The position numbers and the translations under genes are program-made. Below are positions 26,319 to 35,433 of a DNA stretch of 59,812 bases, one piece after another. This DNA is from Kiloniellales bacterium (GTDB lineage Bacteria > Pseudomonadota > Alphaproteobacteria > Kiloniellales > JAKSDN01). How positions within the stretch are numbered: the first letter of the stretch is position 1; the number at the start of each line of letters is the position of its first letter. The stretch lies in assembly GCA_030064845.1 (NCBI GenBank), contig JASJEC010000031.1:1-59812 (forward strand), in the 5' to 3' direction. The notes under the pieces are model-generated. The model made no database searches and was not told the origin of the DNA. It saw only the letters and a list, made by a program, of their open reading frames with translations.

Positions 26319-26870
26319 ATGGATGCGAAGACCCTCTGCCTAGCCGTCCTGGAGCGGGGCGACGCCAGCGGCTACGAGATCAAAAAGGCGCTGGAGGAGC
26401 CTCCGTTGGTGCACTTCCAGGACACCAGTTTCGGTTCGATCTATCCGGCGCTGACCAAGCTGACCCGGGAAGGGCTGGTGCGCGGCACGGACTTTCCCCA
26501 GAAGAACCGCCCGGACAAAAAGGTCTACACGATCACGGCGGCGGGGCGCGCGCGCCTGAGCGAGGCGCTGTCCGAGCCGCCTGGGCCCGACCGCTTCCGC
26601 TCGGACTTCCTCTTCGCGCTGTTCCTCGGCCACCTGCTGCCGGACGGCCGGCTGCAGGAGGTCATCGCCGAGCGGATCGACTTCTACGAGGCCCAGGTCG
26701 CGCGCATGGAGGGCTGCGATCTGGCCGGCCTGCCGCCCAGCCAGCAGCTGGTCCACGGCTTCGGCCTGGCGCTCCACCGGGCGGCGGCGGACTACCTGCG
26801 GGCCAACCGGGACAGGATCGACGATCCCGCCGGTCTGCTCCGCGACACCCCGCTGATGGTCGCCGAGTAG
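26319..26870 (+). CDS. PadR-family transcriptional regulator
   Basis: A 183-residue repressor from ATG 26319, preceded by GGAGG at good distance; an open frame further upstream crosses the promoter and is not used. The N-terminal winged helix reads CLAVLERGDASGYEIKKALE, then SIYPALTKLTREGLV and KKVYTITAAGRARL, the PadR hallmark. The C-terminal part is the helical dimerisation domain (type 2, with RIDFYEAQVARMEG). It leads an operon with an RND adaptor and permease, so it probably represses this pump and responds to a substrate. Confidence 0.93.
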   Translation: MDAKTLCLAVLERGDASGYEIKKALEEPPLVHFQDTSFGSIYPALTKLTREGLVRGTDFPQKNRPDKKVYTITAAGRARLSEALSEPPGPDRFRSDFLFALFLGHLLPDGRLQEVIAERIDFYEAQVARMEGCDLAGLPPSQQLVHGFGLALHRAAADYLRANRDRIDDPAGLLRDTPLMVAE

Positions 26871-26940
26871 CGGGCCCAGGAACCGCCTTCGCAATGCGCG
26901 CGTATAAGGATTTGGGGACAAGAAGGCTGCGGGCACGTTT

Positions 26941-28047
26941 ATGAAGCGCTCCTACATCACAGCCGCGGTGCTGGCCGCCGCCGCCATCGCCTGGGTCGCC
27001 TCCGGCCAGCTGGGGGATCGGGGCGGCGCGCCCGTGGCCCAGAAGCCGCCGGCTCTGCTCGAGGCCGACAAGCAGCGGCCAAAGGTGCGCGTGCGCCGCC
27101 AGGTGGCCGAGGAGTGGGCCGCGGAGGTGGTCCTGCGCGGACGCACCGAGGCCGAACGCATCGTCGAGATCCGCGCCGAGACCGAAGGCCGCGTGATTGC
27201 GCTCAACGCCACCGACGGCGCCAAGGTGGAGGCCGAGCAGATCGTGGTCCGCCTCGACCCCGACGAGCGCCCGGCCATGATCGAGGAGGCCGAGGCCCTG
27301 CTCGAGCAGCGCGTGGTCGAGTATGACGCAGCGCGCAAGCTGACCAAGAAGGGCTTCCGCTCCGCGACCGCGCTGGCCGGCGCCCGCGCCGCGCTCGAAT
27401 CCGCCGAGGCCGCCCTGAGCCAGGCCAGGGATGAGCTGAGCAACACCGACATCGAGGCCCCCTTCTCCGGCCTGATCGACGACCACATGGTCGAGATCGG
27501 CGACTTCGTCAAAGAGGGCGACCCGATCCTGCGCCTGGTCGACCTCGACCCGATCATCATCGTCGCCCAGGTGACGGAACGGAACATGGGCCGACTGTCG
27601 ATGGGGACGCGCGGCCGGGCCAAGCTGCTGACCGGGCAGGAGGTCGAGGGCGAGCTCCGCTTCATGGGCGCCATCGCGGATCCGACCACCCGCACTTTCC
27701 GGGTCGAGATGGAGGTCGAGAACCCCGGCGGCAGGATCCCGGACGGCGCCACGGCGGAACTGCGCATCCCGACGAAGAGCGCGCGGGCGCACCGGGTCTC
27801 GCCGGCCGTGCTCACCCTGTCGGACCGGGGCCTGATCGGGGTGAAGGCGCTGTCGACCGACAACCGGGTGGCGTTTCACCCGGTCGAGATCCTCGAGAAC
27901 GGGCCGGAGGGCATGTGGCTGGGCGGCCTGCCTGAGGAGTTCACGCTGATCACCGTGGGACAGGAGTTCGTCACCGAGGGCCAGGAGGTCGAGCCGGTCG
28001 ACGAGCGGAGCCTGCAGGGGGACTTGCAGGGCGGAGGCACCTCGTGA
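26941..28047 (+). CDS. RND efflux periplasmic adaptor (MFP)
   Basis: A 368-residue membrane-fusion protein with an N-terminal anchor helix (about residues 5-20) and no lipobox. Split lipoyl domain: IRAETEGRVIALNATDGAKV and IEAPFSGLIDDHMVEIGDFV; between them is a helical hairpin (ARAALESAEAALSQARDEL). The beta-barrel region (VAQVTERNMGRLSMGTRG) follows. Starts 70 bases after padR and overlaps the permease by 4 bases (GTGA), so it is the second gene of a three-gene operon. Confidence 0.92.
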   Translation: MKRSYITAAVLAAAAIAWVASGQLGDRGGAPVAQKPPALLEADKQRPKVRVRRQVAEEWAAEVVLRGRTEAERIVEIRAETEGRVIALNATDGAKVEAEQIVVRLDPDERPAMIEEAEALLEQRVVEYDAARKLTKKGFRSATALAGARAALESAEAALSQARDELSNTDIEAPFSGLIDDHMVEIGDFVKEGDPILRLVDLDPIIIVAQVTERNMGRLSMGTRGRAKLLTGQEVEGELRFMGAIADPTTRTFRVEMEVENPGGRIPDGATAELRIPTKSARAHRVSPAVLTLSDRGLIGVKALSTDNRVAFHPVEILENGPEGMWLGGLPEEFTLITVGQEFVTEGQEVEPVDERSLQGDLQGGGTS

Positions 28048-31000
28048 ACGCGATCATCGACGCCGCCATCGCGCATTCGCGGACCGTCATCGCGAGCCTG
28101 GTGCTGGTGCTGATCGCCGGCACCTATGCCTACCTCACGGTGCCCAAGGAAGCCGAGCCGGACGTCAACATCCCGATCCTCTACGTCAACCTGCATCACG
28201 AGGGCATCTCGCCCGAGGACTCCGAACGGCTGCTGATCAAGCCGATCGAGAAGCAGCTGCGCGACATCGAGGGCGCCAAGGAGATGCGGTCCGTCGCCTT
28301 CCTCGGCGGCGGCAACGTGGTGCTCGAGTTCGAGGCCGGATTCGACCCCGACGTCGCCATGGCCGATGTCCGGGCCAAGGTCGACCTGGCCAAGTCCGAG
28401 CTGCCGGAGGACGCCGACGAGCCGACGGTCCACGAGATCAACCTGAGCCTCTTCCCGGTCCTCGTGGTCACGCTCTCGGGCGACGTGCCCGAGCGCACGC
28501 TGCTGCACCTCGCGCGCGACCTGCAGGACCGGATCGAGAGCATCTCCAGCGTGCTCAAGGCGCAGATCGGCGGCGACCGCGACGAGCTCATCGAGCTGGT
28601 GGTCGATCCCCTGGTGCTGGAGAGCTATAACCTCGACGCCCGCGACATCATCAGTTCCGTCTCGCGCTCGAACCGCCTGGTCGCGGCGGGCGCCCTGGAC
28701 ACCGGCCAGGGCCGTTTCGCGATCAAGCTGCCCGGCCTGTTCGAGAGCCCCGACGACATCCTCGACATGCCGGTCAAGGTGAGCGGCGACGCGGTCATCC
28801 GCTTCCGCGACATCGGCACGCTGCGGCGGACCTTCAAGGACCCGGAAGGCTACGCCCGGATCAACGGCCAGCCGGCGATCTCGCTCGAGGTCTCCAAGCG
28901 CACCGGCGAGAACATCATCGAGACCATCGCCCAGGTGCGCGGCCTGGTCGAGGTCGTCCGCCAGGCCTGGCCGAAGGAGGTGGTGGTCAGCTACAGCCAG
29001 GACCGCTCGTCAAACATCCGCCAGATGCTCAGCGACCTGCAGAACAACGTGCTGAGCGCTGTAGTGCTGGTCATGGTGGTCGTGGTCGCGGCGCTCGGCC
29101 TGCGCACAGGCGGCCTGGTCGGCGTCGCGATCCCCGGCTCCTTCCTGGCGGGCATCCTGGTGCTCGCCGCGGCCGGGCTGACCGTCAACATCGTGGTGCT
29201 GTTCAGCCTGATCCTGGCCGTCGGCATGCTGGTCGACGGCGCCATCGTGGTAACCGAGTACGCGGACCGCAAGATGAGCGAGGGCTTCGACCGCAAGCGG
29301 GCCTACGCCCTCGCGGCCAAGCGCATGGCCTGGCCGATCATCGCGGCGACGGCGACCACGCTGGCCGCCTTTCTGCCGCTGATCTTCTGGCCCGGCACGG
29401 TCGGCGAGTTCATGAAGTTCCTGCCGATCACCCTGGTCGCGACCCTGACCGCGTCGCTCGCCATGGCGCTGATCTTCGTCCCGACGCTCGGCTCGGTCCT
29501 GGGCCGGCCGGGCGGCGCCGCCAGCCCCGACACGGCCAAGGCGCTGGCAGCCGGTCAGGATCAGCCGGTCTCGTCGATTTCCGGCTTCACCGGGGGCTAC
29601 CTCCGCGTCCTGGAGGCCGCGCTGCGGGTGCCCGGCCTGATCCTGCTGGCCGCGATCGGCTGCCTCGTCGCCATCGTCGTCTACTACGCCAGCCACGGCC
29701 GCGGCGTGGAGTTCTTTCCCGACGTCGAGCCAGACGGCGCCGCCCTCCAGGTCCACGCCCGCGGCAACATGTCGATCGACGAGCGGGACCAACTCCTGCG
29801 CCAGGTCGAGGACCGCATTCTCGACCTGCAGCGCGAGCGGGGCGAGTTCCATGCCATCTACGCCCGCAGCGTCGCCGCCTCCGGTCGGCAGGGCGGCGAC
29901 GAGCCCGAGGACCTGATCGGCACGATCCAGGTCGAATTCACCGATTGGCAACTGCGGCGTCCGGCCGACGAGATCCTCGCCGAGGTGCGGGAGCGCAGCG
30001 GCGAGCTCGCCGGCATCGCCGTCGCGCCGCGCAAGGAGGAGGCCGGCCCGCCGGTCGGCAAGCCGGTGCAGATCGAGGTGGCGTCCGACGACCCCGAGTT
30101 GATCGGCGAGGCCGTGACCCGAATCCTGTCGGTGATGGACGAGATGGGCGGCTTCGTCGACCTGGAGGACGGCCGCCAGATCCCGGGGATCGAGTGGGAG
30201 CTGACCGTCGACCGCCCCCAGGCCGCCAAGTTCGGCGCCGACATCACCCTGATCGGCAACTACGTCCGCATGATCACCAACGGCATGAAGCTGGGCGAGT
30301 ATCGACCCGACGACGGCGACGACGAGATCGACATCGTGGTCCGGCTGCCACTGGTCTACCGCTCGATCGACCACCTGGACCAGATCCGAGTCCAGACTCC
30401 CGCCGGCATGGTGCCGATCTCGAACTTCGTCGAGCGGCGGGCCCAGCCCAAGGTCGGCATGCTGCACCGGGTCGACGGCAGCCGGGCCATGACGATCAAG
30501 GCCGACGTCGCTAACGGCATCCTGGTCGACGACCACGTGCAGGCGCTGCGTGCCAGGCTAGCCGAGATCCCGATCGACCCTCGGGTCCGCGTCAACTTCA
30601 AGGGCGAGGACGAAGAGCAGGAGGCCGCCAAGGCCTTCCTGGGCAAGGCCTTCGCCGTGGCGCTGTTCCTCATGGCGATCATCCTTGTCACCCAGTTCAA
30701 CAGCTTCTACAGCGCCTTCCTCATACTCTCGGCGGTGATCATGTCGACCACCGGCGTCATGATCGGCCTGCTGGTCACCGACCAGCCCTTCGGCATCGTG
30801 ATGTCGGGGATCGGCGTGATCGCGCTGGCCGGGATCGTGGTCAACAACAACATCGTGCTGATCGATACCTTCGACCGCCTGAAGCAGGTCACGCCGAGCG
30901 TGCGCGAGGCGATCCTGCGCACCGGCGCTCAGCGTCTGCGCCCGGTTCTCTTGACCACGATCACGACGATCCTGGGGCTCATGCCCATGGTCCTGGCGAC

Positions 31001-31259
31001 CAACATCGATCTGATCGAGCGGACGGTGCAGACCGGCGCACCCTCGACCCAGTGGTGGCGCCAGCTCTCGACCGCCATCGTATTCGGCCTCGGCTTCGCG
31101 ACCGTTCTGACCCTGGTGGTGACGCCCTCGGCGCTGATGTTCCGCGCCAACCTGGTCGACTTCGTGCGGCGGCGCTTCGGCCGCGGGACCCCGGCGCCGG
31201 ACGCGGACGACAGCGTCGCGCCCGCCGAGCTCGGCCCCTATCCCAAGGCCGCGGAGTAG
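28044..31259 (+). CDS. RND-family efflux transporter permease
   Basis: A 1071-residue RND exporter starting at GTG 28044 inside the adaptor stop. Helix 1 spans about residues 13-30; the TM4 proton-relay motif is VGMLVDGAIVVTEYADRKM; the second half ends with GIVVNNNIVLIDTFDRLKQ and a helix cluster. Compared with the first RND pump of the window it is a distant paralogue, more like the transporters whose first loop begins VPKEAEPDVNIPILYVN. No outer-membrane channel gene follows; the operon must use one encoded elsewhere. Substrate unknown. Confidence 0.94.
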   Translation: MNAIIDAAIAHSRTVIASLVLVLIAGTYAYLTVPKEAEPDVNIPILYVNLHHEGISPEDSERLLIKPIEKQLRDIEGAKEMRSVAFLGGGNVVLEFEAGFDPDVAMADVRAKVDLAKSELPEDADEPTVHEINLSLFPVLVVTLSGDVPERTLLHLARDLQDRIESISSVLKAQIGGDRDELIELVVDPLVLESYNLDARDIISSVSRSNRLVAAGALDTGQGRFAIKLPGLFESPDDILDMPVKVSGDAVIRFRDIGTLRRTFKDPEGYARINGQPAISLEVSKRTGENIIETIAQVRGLVEVVRQAWPKEVVVSYSQDRSSNIRQMLSDLQNNVLSAVVLVMVVVVAALGLRTGGLVGVAIPGSFLAGILVLAAAGLTVNIVVLFSLILAVGMLVDGAIVVTEYADRKMSEGFDRKRAYALAAKRMAWPIIAATATTLAAFLPLIFWPGTVGEFMKFLPITLVATLTASLAMALIFVPTLGSVLGRPGGAASPDTAKALAAGQDQPVSSISGFTGGYLRVLEAALRVPGLILLAAIGCLVAIVVYYASHGRGVEFFPDVEPDGAALQVHARGNMSIDERDQLLRQVEDRILDLQRERGEFHAIYARSVAASGRQGGDEPEDLIGTIQVEFTDWQLRRPADEILAEVRERSGELAGIAVAPRKEEAGPPVGKPVQIEVASDDPELIGEAVTRILSVMDEMGGFVDLEDGRQIPGIEWELTVDRPQAAKFGADITLIGNYVRMITNGMKLGEYRPDDGDDEIDIVVRLPLVYRSIDHLDQIRVQTPAGMVPISNFVERRAQPKVGMLHRVDGSRAMTIKADVANGILVDDHVQALRARLAEIPIDPRVRVNFKGEDEEQEAAKAFLGKAFAVALFLMAIILVTQFNSFYSAFLILSAVIMSTTGVMIGLLVTDQPFGIVMSGIGVIALAGIVVNNNIVLIDTFDRLKQVTPSVREAILRTGAQRLRPVLLTTITTILGLMPMVLATNIDLIERTVQTGAPSTQWWRQLSTAIVFGLGFATVLTLVVTPSALMFRANLVDFVRRRFGRGTPAPDADDSVAPAELGPYPKAAE

Positions 31260-31304
31260 AGGCGCGGCATCGCCGCTCCCGGGTTGTCCGCCCGGCGTCC
31301 CGAT

Positions 31305-32108
31305 TCAGGACGGACCCGCATCCTCTTCGACGGACTCGACAGAGACCCGGCGGCCATGCTTGCGCTCGAGCCGGCGATACTGCTGGAAGGCGTAGGGGAT
31401 GCTGACCAGGTAGGCCACGGCACCGACCCCGATCGTGATCCAGGGCGTCGAGATCAGGAAGGCCGCCGCGGCGCCGACGCCGAGCAGGACAAAGACCACG
31501 TAGCGCGCCGGGATCTTCACCTGCTTCACGGCCAGCGTCGGCACCCTGCTGACCATCAGCGCCGAGATACCGACCATCACGGGACCGGTGATCAGCGGAC
31601 TGGCGGCGACGCTGCTCTCGGTTTCCAGCCAGACCACCAGCGGGAGGAGCGCCAGGATGCCGCCCAGCGGCGCCGGCACGCCAACGAAGAAGTTCTTCGA
31701 CCAGGCCGGCTCGGGGACGTCGGAATCGAGCGCCGTATTGAACCGCGCCAGACGCAGGGCGCAGCAGACCGCGAACAGCAGCGCCAGGGCCCAGCCGAAA
31801 CCGCCGGCCACTTGCAAGCTCCAGAGATAAATCACGAAGGCCGGCGCGACCCCGAAGGAGACGAAGTCGGAGAGCGAGTCGAGCTCGGCGCCGAAGCGGC
31901 TCGAGGCGCCCAAGGCCCGGGCGATCCGGCCGTCGAGGCCGTCCAGGACGGCGGCGACGAGGATCGCGACCACCGCCTTCTCCCAGGCCCCCTGAAGCCC
32001 ATAGCGCATCGCGGTCACGCCGGCGCACAGCGCCAGCAACGTCAGGATGTTGGGAATCAGTCGATTGATCGACTGGCCGCGCAGCCGTCTTTGTCGTGGT
32101 ATCTGCAT
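31305..32108 (-). CDS. pssA: CDP-diacylglycerol-serine O-phosphatidyltransferase
   Basis: A 267-residue integral membrane enzyme that makes phosphatidylserine from CDP-diacylglycerol and serine. The CDP-alcohol phosphotransferase motif is complete: DGLDGRIAR, then RFGAELDSLSDFVSFG. ATG 32108 is preceded by GAGGA and lies 14 bases after the psd stop; the open frame continues through psd in another phase, which is a shadow. Eight or so hydrophobic helices. Product feeds Psd. Confidence 0.94.
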   Translation of the reverse strand: MQIPRQRRLRGQSINRLIPNILTLLALCAGVTAMRYGLQGAWEKAVVAILVAAVLDGLDGRIARALGASSRFGAELDSLSDFVSFGVAPAFVIYLWSLQVAGGFGWALALLFAVCCALRLARFNTALDSDVPEPAWSKNFFVGVPAPLGGILALLPLVVWLETESSVAASPLITGPVMVGISALMVSRVPTLAVKQVKIPARYVVFVLLGVGAAAAFLISTPWITIGVGAVAYLVSIPYAFQQYRRLERKHGRRVSVESVEEDAGPS

Positions 32109-32122
32109 GCCCAGTTCCTCGG

Positions 32123-32797
32123 CTACCTCTCTTCCGCCTCGCGCTGCGGCTCCTTGGATGCGAGATCGGCCAGCACCGTCTCTCCGCCGACGGCCCTCTG
32201 ACCGACGGCGACGAGCGGCGCCACGCCGGCGGGCAGGAAGAGATCGGTCCGGCTGCCGAAGCGGATCAGGCCGAAACGCTCGCCGGCCCTGACCGTCTGG
32301 TTGAGCTTGAGATCGCAGACGATTCGCCGCGCCACCAGCCCGGCAATCTGAACCACACCCATGCGCCGGCCGTCGGCCATGTCGATTACCACCGACTGGC
32401 GCTCGTTGTCTTCCGACGCCTTGTCGAGCGCGGCGTTCAAGAACTTGCCCGGGTGATACTCGAGCCGCGACACCGTGCCGGAGATCGGGATCCGGTTGAT
32501 GTGAACATCGAAGACGTCGAGAAAGATGCTGATCCGGGTGAGCGGCTCCTCGCCCAGATCCATCTCGGCCGGTGGCTTGGCCGGGCCGACCCATTGGACA
32601 CGCCCGTCGGCCGGCGCCAGGACCAGGCCGTCGCGAACCGGCACCATGCGCGGCGGGTCGCGGAAGAAGTAACAGCACCACGCGGTCGCAACCAGGCCGA
32701 GCCAGAACAGGGGCGCCCAGAGGAAGCCCAGGATCACGGTAGCGACGAAGAACGCAGCGACAAAGGGCCAGCCGGCCCTGTGAAGCGGCACCAGCAT
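32123..32797 (-). CDS. psd: Phosphatidylserine decarboxylase proenzyme, short bacterial type
   Basis: A 224-residue enzyme from ATG 32797 that converts phosphatidylserine to phosphatidylethanolamine. It self-cleaves at a Gly-Ser pair to form the pyruvoyl group; here the motif is RFGSRTDLF with Ser 182. Further conserved parts: [33 protein letters not shown] and the histidine in YHPGKFLNA. Two N-terminal membrane helices. Upstream gene of psd-pssA. A start 15 codons further upstream (32842) is possible. Confidence 0.94.
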   Translation of the reverse strand: MLVPLHRAGWPFVAAFFVATVILGFLWAPLFWLGLVATAWCCYFFRDPPRMVPVRDGLVLAPADGRVQWVGPAKPPAEMDLGEEPLTRISIFLDVFDVHINRIPISGTVSRLEYHPGKFLNAALDKASEDNERQSVVIDMADGRRMGVVQIAGLVARRIVCDLKLNQTVRAGERFGLIRFGSRTDLFLPAGVAPLVAVGQRAVGGETVLADLASKEPQREAEER

Positions 32798-32997
32798 AGA
32801 CGAAGCTCCAGGAAGGCGAGCCGATGACGGCGGCGCCAGCATAGCCTTCGGCAGAGCCTTGGCAAGGCCGACAGCCCCGATCGGATCGCTCGCGGCTACT
32901 ATCGGCTGTCAAGCTTTACCGGAACTTAAGGCCGCTCCTGTAGCTAGAATCGGCTAAACCGTTGAAACGAGCACGATCAGCGAGGCTGAAGCGGACC

Positions 32998-33516
32998 ATG
33001 GGCGCCAGCGACGAAGACTCGGGCAAGGTCGCGACGATCGCTCGCGGCGGTTGGATGGAAGCCGGCCTGCTGCTGTTCGACAGCAGCGGAAAGATCATCA
33101 AGCGCCGAGGCGACGGGCCGGTTCGATTCGCCTTCGAGTATCGCGACGCTCCCTACGATGTCGAGGTAGACATTGGCGCCGAGCCTGAGCTACGGCTGAC
33201 CGGACGGTTCGGCGCCCTGCCCTTCACCGCCGAATGTCCCGAGGTCCGGCAGCTGGTCCTGAAGCTGGTCGAAGCCAGCCACAACATGAAGCGCGGCCGG
33301 CTTTCGGTGAACGCCAAGAAAGAGATCGAGTTGCAGGCAAGGGCCGTCCCGCCCAATGGCGGCTCGCCGGACGGGATCATGGCCGTCATCGTGGCCCTGC
33401 TGCTCGAAACGCAGCCCTGCGTCGCCTTGCTCAAGGATCTGCTCGCGGCCCGGCCGATCATGCCGCCGATCGACGAGGAAGCCGATCCCAGCGAGAATTT
33501 GCGCGCCGCGACCTGA
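32998..33516 (+). CDS. Conserved-looking protein of unknown function
   Basis: A 172-residue soluble protein from ATG 32998 (a TTG at 32962 in frame is an alternative). No signal peptide or membrane helix. The N-terminal half is beta-rich (FAFEYRDAPYDVEVDIGAEP, LRLTGRFGALPFTAECP), the middle is a helix (VRQLVLKLVEASHNMKRGRL) and the C-terminal part has a hydrophobic helix (GIMAVIVALLLETQPCVALL). It is divergent from psd. I do not recognise it. Confidence 0.65.
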   Translation: MGASDEDSGKVATIARGGWMEAGLLLFDSSGKIIKRRGDGPVRFAFEYRDAPYDVEVDIGAEPELRLTGRFGALPFTAECPEVRQLVLKLVEASHNMKRGRLSVNAKKEIELQARAVPPNGGSPDGIMAVIVALLLETQPCVALLKDLLAARPIMPPIDEEADPSENLRAAT

Positions 33517-33577
33517 ACCGGATCATGGTTCGAGGGCACCGCGAAGCCTTTCCGTTAAAGCGTGATCCCCGCCAGGG
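33517..33577. repeat. Degenerate B-like repeat
   Basis: GGCACCGCGAAGCCTTTCCG and the following AAGCGTGATCC resemble the diverged B element at 8798-8848 (GGAACCGCAAAGCCTTCTCG, AAACATGATCC). It fills the gap between two convergent genes. Confidence 0.4.
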
Positions 33578-34654
33578 TCAGTTGGACTGAGGCAAGGCGA
33601 AGACCTGACCGGGATAGATCAGGTCGGGGTCCCGGATCTGGTTGGCGTTGGCCTCGAAGATCAGGGTGTACTGCGTGCCTTCGCCGTAACGCCGCCGCGC
33701 GATGCGCCAGAGGCTGTTGCCCGGCTGAACGATGACGAAGTCGTCGTCCGCCAGATCGGTCAGCAGAGTCGAGCGCGAGAAGGGCGTCTCCACACGCGCC
33801 AGCACTCTGCCAGTTCCATCGACCTGGTCGACCCGTAGACGGTGCAGGCCCGACGCGACGGCGCCTTCGGGAATGAGACGCCAGCGCCCGTCGTCGCCGA
33901 CGGGCGACTGCCCGACCAGCCGGTCGTCGAGATAGACCAGGACCAGGGCGCCGATCGGCCCGCGGCCGCTGATGATGACACGGCCCGTCTCGTCGTAGTC
34001 GATGGCGTTGAGCAGAAGATCCCGATCGCCGATGCCGTCACCACTCTGCAGCACCGTCGAGGCGCCGCCCGCGCGCGGCGTGAGAACCGCGAGCGCCTTG
34101 CCGGAGCCGTCCGACGGCGACAGCGACGGCGTTCCGGCGACCGCCTCGCCGCCGCCCTCGGGAACCACGACGACCACCACGTTGTCCGATTGCAGCGCCG
34201 CCGTCGCCTGCCCGCCCGGCGACGCCCTGAGCGTCAGTTCGTGGTTGCCCGGCGCCAGCGGCTTCTCGAGCAGCAGCACGAACTCGCCGGAACTGTTCGC
34301 CGTGGCCTCTCCGATCGGCGAGCCGCGGTCCAGGACGGTGACCGTGGCACCCGGCTCGGCGCGTCCGGCGATCACCGTCTCGCCGCTGGGCTCGACCCGG
34401 ACGATATCGAAACTCGGCTTCGCCGCCTGGTCGTCCGCCTCGTCCGACGCCGACGCGGCGGGCTCGCCCGCCGGCTGACCCTGCGGCTCGGCGTCCGGCG
34501 CCTTCGGCACCACCGCGATCCCTGTGGTTGGCGCTCCCTGCGGCGTCGCGGACTTGTCGTCGCCGTCCCCGCCGCGCATGCTCAGGACGCCCACGACCAC
34601 CCCGCCCACCAGGATCACACCGGCGATCGCAAGGAGAAGCTTTGAATTTTTCAA
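33578..34654 (-). CDS. Membrane-anchored LysM protein with Ig-like repeats
   Basis: A 358-residue protein: one N-terminal membrane helix (KLLLAIAGVILVGGVVVGVL), a low-complexity linker to about residue 75, two bacterial Ig-like modules (ETVIAGRAEPGATVTVLDRG and VIISGRGPIGALVLVYLDDR), and a C-terminal LysM domain (about residues 310-356, FVIVQPGNSLWRIARRRYGE to YPGQVFALP) that binds peptidoglycan. It probably connects inner membrane and cell wall. This architecture is common in alphaproteobacteria; its exact role is not known. Confidence 0.88.
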   Translation of the reverse strand: MKNSKLLLAIAGVILVGGVVVGVLSMRGGDGDDKSATPQGAPTTGIAVVPKAPDAEPQGQPAGEPAASASDEADDQAAKPSFDIVRVEPSGETVIAGRAEPGATVTVLDRGSPIGEATANSSGEFVLLLEKPLAPGNHELTLRASPGGQATAALQSDNVVVVVVPEGGGEAVAGTPSLSPSDGSGKALAVLTPRAGGASTVLQSGDGIGDRDLLLNAIDYDETGRVIISGRGPIGALVLVYLDDRLVGQSPVGDDGRWRLIPEGAVASGLHRLRVDQVDGTGRVLARVETPFSRSTLLTDLADDDFVIVQPGNSLWRIARRRYGEGTQYTLIFEANANQIRDPDLIYPGQVFALPQSN

Positions 34655-34743
34655 GGAACTCGACTCCGGTCGTGCCGCTGGATCACCCTAGTACGGGCAC
34701 GCCTTCATCGCAATCATAGCACAACCGGGGGAGAACCGCCGCC

Positions 34744-35328
34744 ATGGCTACGCTTGGAACGCTCTGTGTTTACTGCGGCTCCTCCGGTCAGGTCGACCCG
34801 CGCCACCTGGAAGCGGCGTCGGAACTCGGCCGCCGTGCGGCGGAGCGCGACGTCGGGATCGTCTTCGGCGGCGGCCGGGTCGGCCTGATGGGGCGGGTTG
34901 CCGACGGGGCGCTGGCCGCCGACGGACGGGTCGTCGGCATTATCCCGGAGCACCTGATGGAGCTCGAGGCCGGCCACCCGGGCGTGACCGAGCTCGAGGT
35001 CGTCGGCTCGATGCACCTCCGCAAGGCGCGCATGTGCCAGCTCTCAGACGCCTTCTGCATCCTTCCCGGCGGCCTGGGAACGCTGGACGAGACCTTCGAG
35101 ATCATCACCTGGCGGCAGCTCCGGCTGCACGACAAGCCGATCGTGATCGTCAATGTCGACGACTTCTGGCGACCGCTCCTGGACCTCATTGGACACCAGA
35201 CCGACCAGGGCTACCTCAGCTACAACAACGAAACCCTGTTCAAGGTCGTAAGCGAGGTCGACGAGGTCTTCGAAGCCGTGGAGGCCGCGCCGGAGCCGCG
35301 CTACCCGCTGGACGCCTCGCTGCTCTGA
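34744..35328 (+). CDS. LOG-family protein (TIGR00730; nucleoside 5'-monophosphate phosphoribohydrolase type)
   Basis: A 194-residue Rossmann-fold protein with the LOG signature PGGLGTLDE preceded by MHLRKARM, the catalytic motif of enzymes that release a base from (cytokinin) riboside 5'-monophosphates. The N-terminus TLCVYCGSSGQVDPRHLEAA is typical. Bacterial members have been shown to act on AMP or cytokinin nucleotides, so the physiological substrate here is open. Confidence 0.92.
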   Translation: MATLGTLCVYCGSSGQVDPRHLEAASELGRRAAERDVGIVFGGGRVGLMGRVADGALAADGRVVGIIPEHLMELEAGHPGVTELEVVGSMHLRKARMCQLSDAFCILPGGLGTLDETFEIITWRQLRLHDKPIVIVNVDDFWRPLLDLIGHQTDQGYLSYNNETLFKVVSEVDEVFEAVEAAPEPRYPLDASLL

Positions 35329-35433
35329 AGCTCGGTCGCCCACGTCTTGCACTGCGGGCGCAGACTGCTATCTTCGTGCCGCGCCACGGCGCCATTTCCT
35401 GCGTGACGGTCTCCCAAGAACCCGGAGCTTTCC

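Noticed and set aside
31305..32912. A single 535-residue protein covering pssA and the region of psd
   Set aside because: Only the part after ATG 32108 is PssA. The upstream portion is an out-of-phase shadow of psd.
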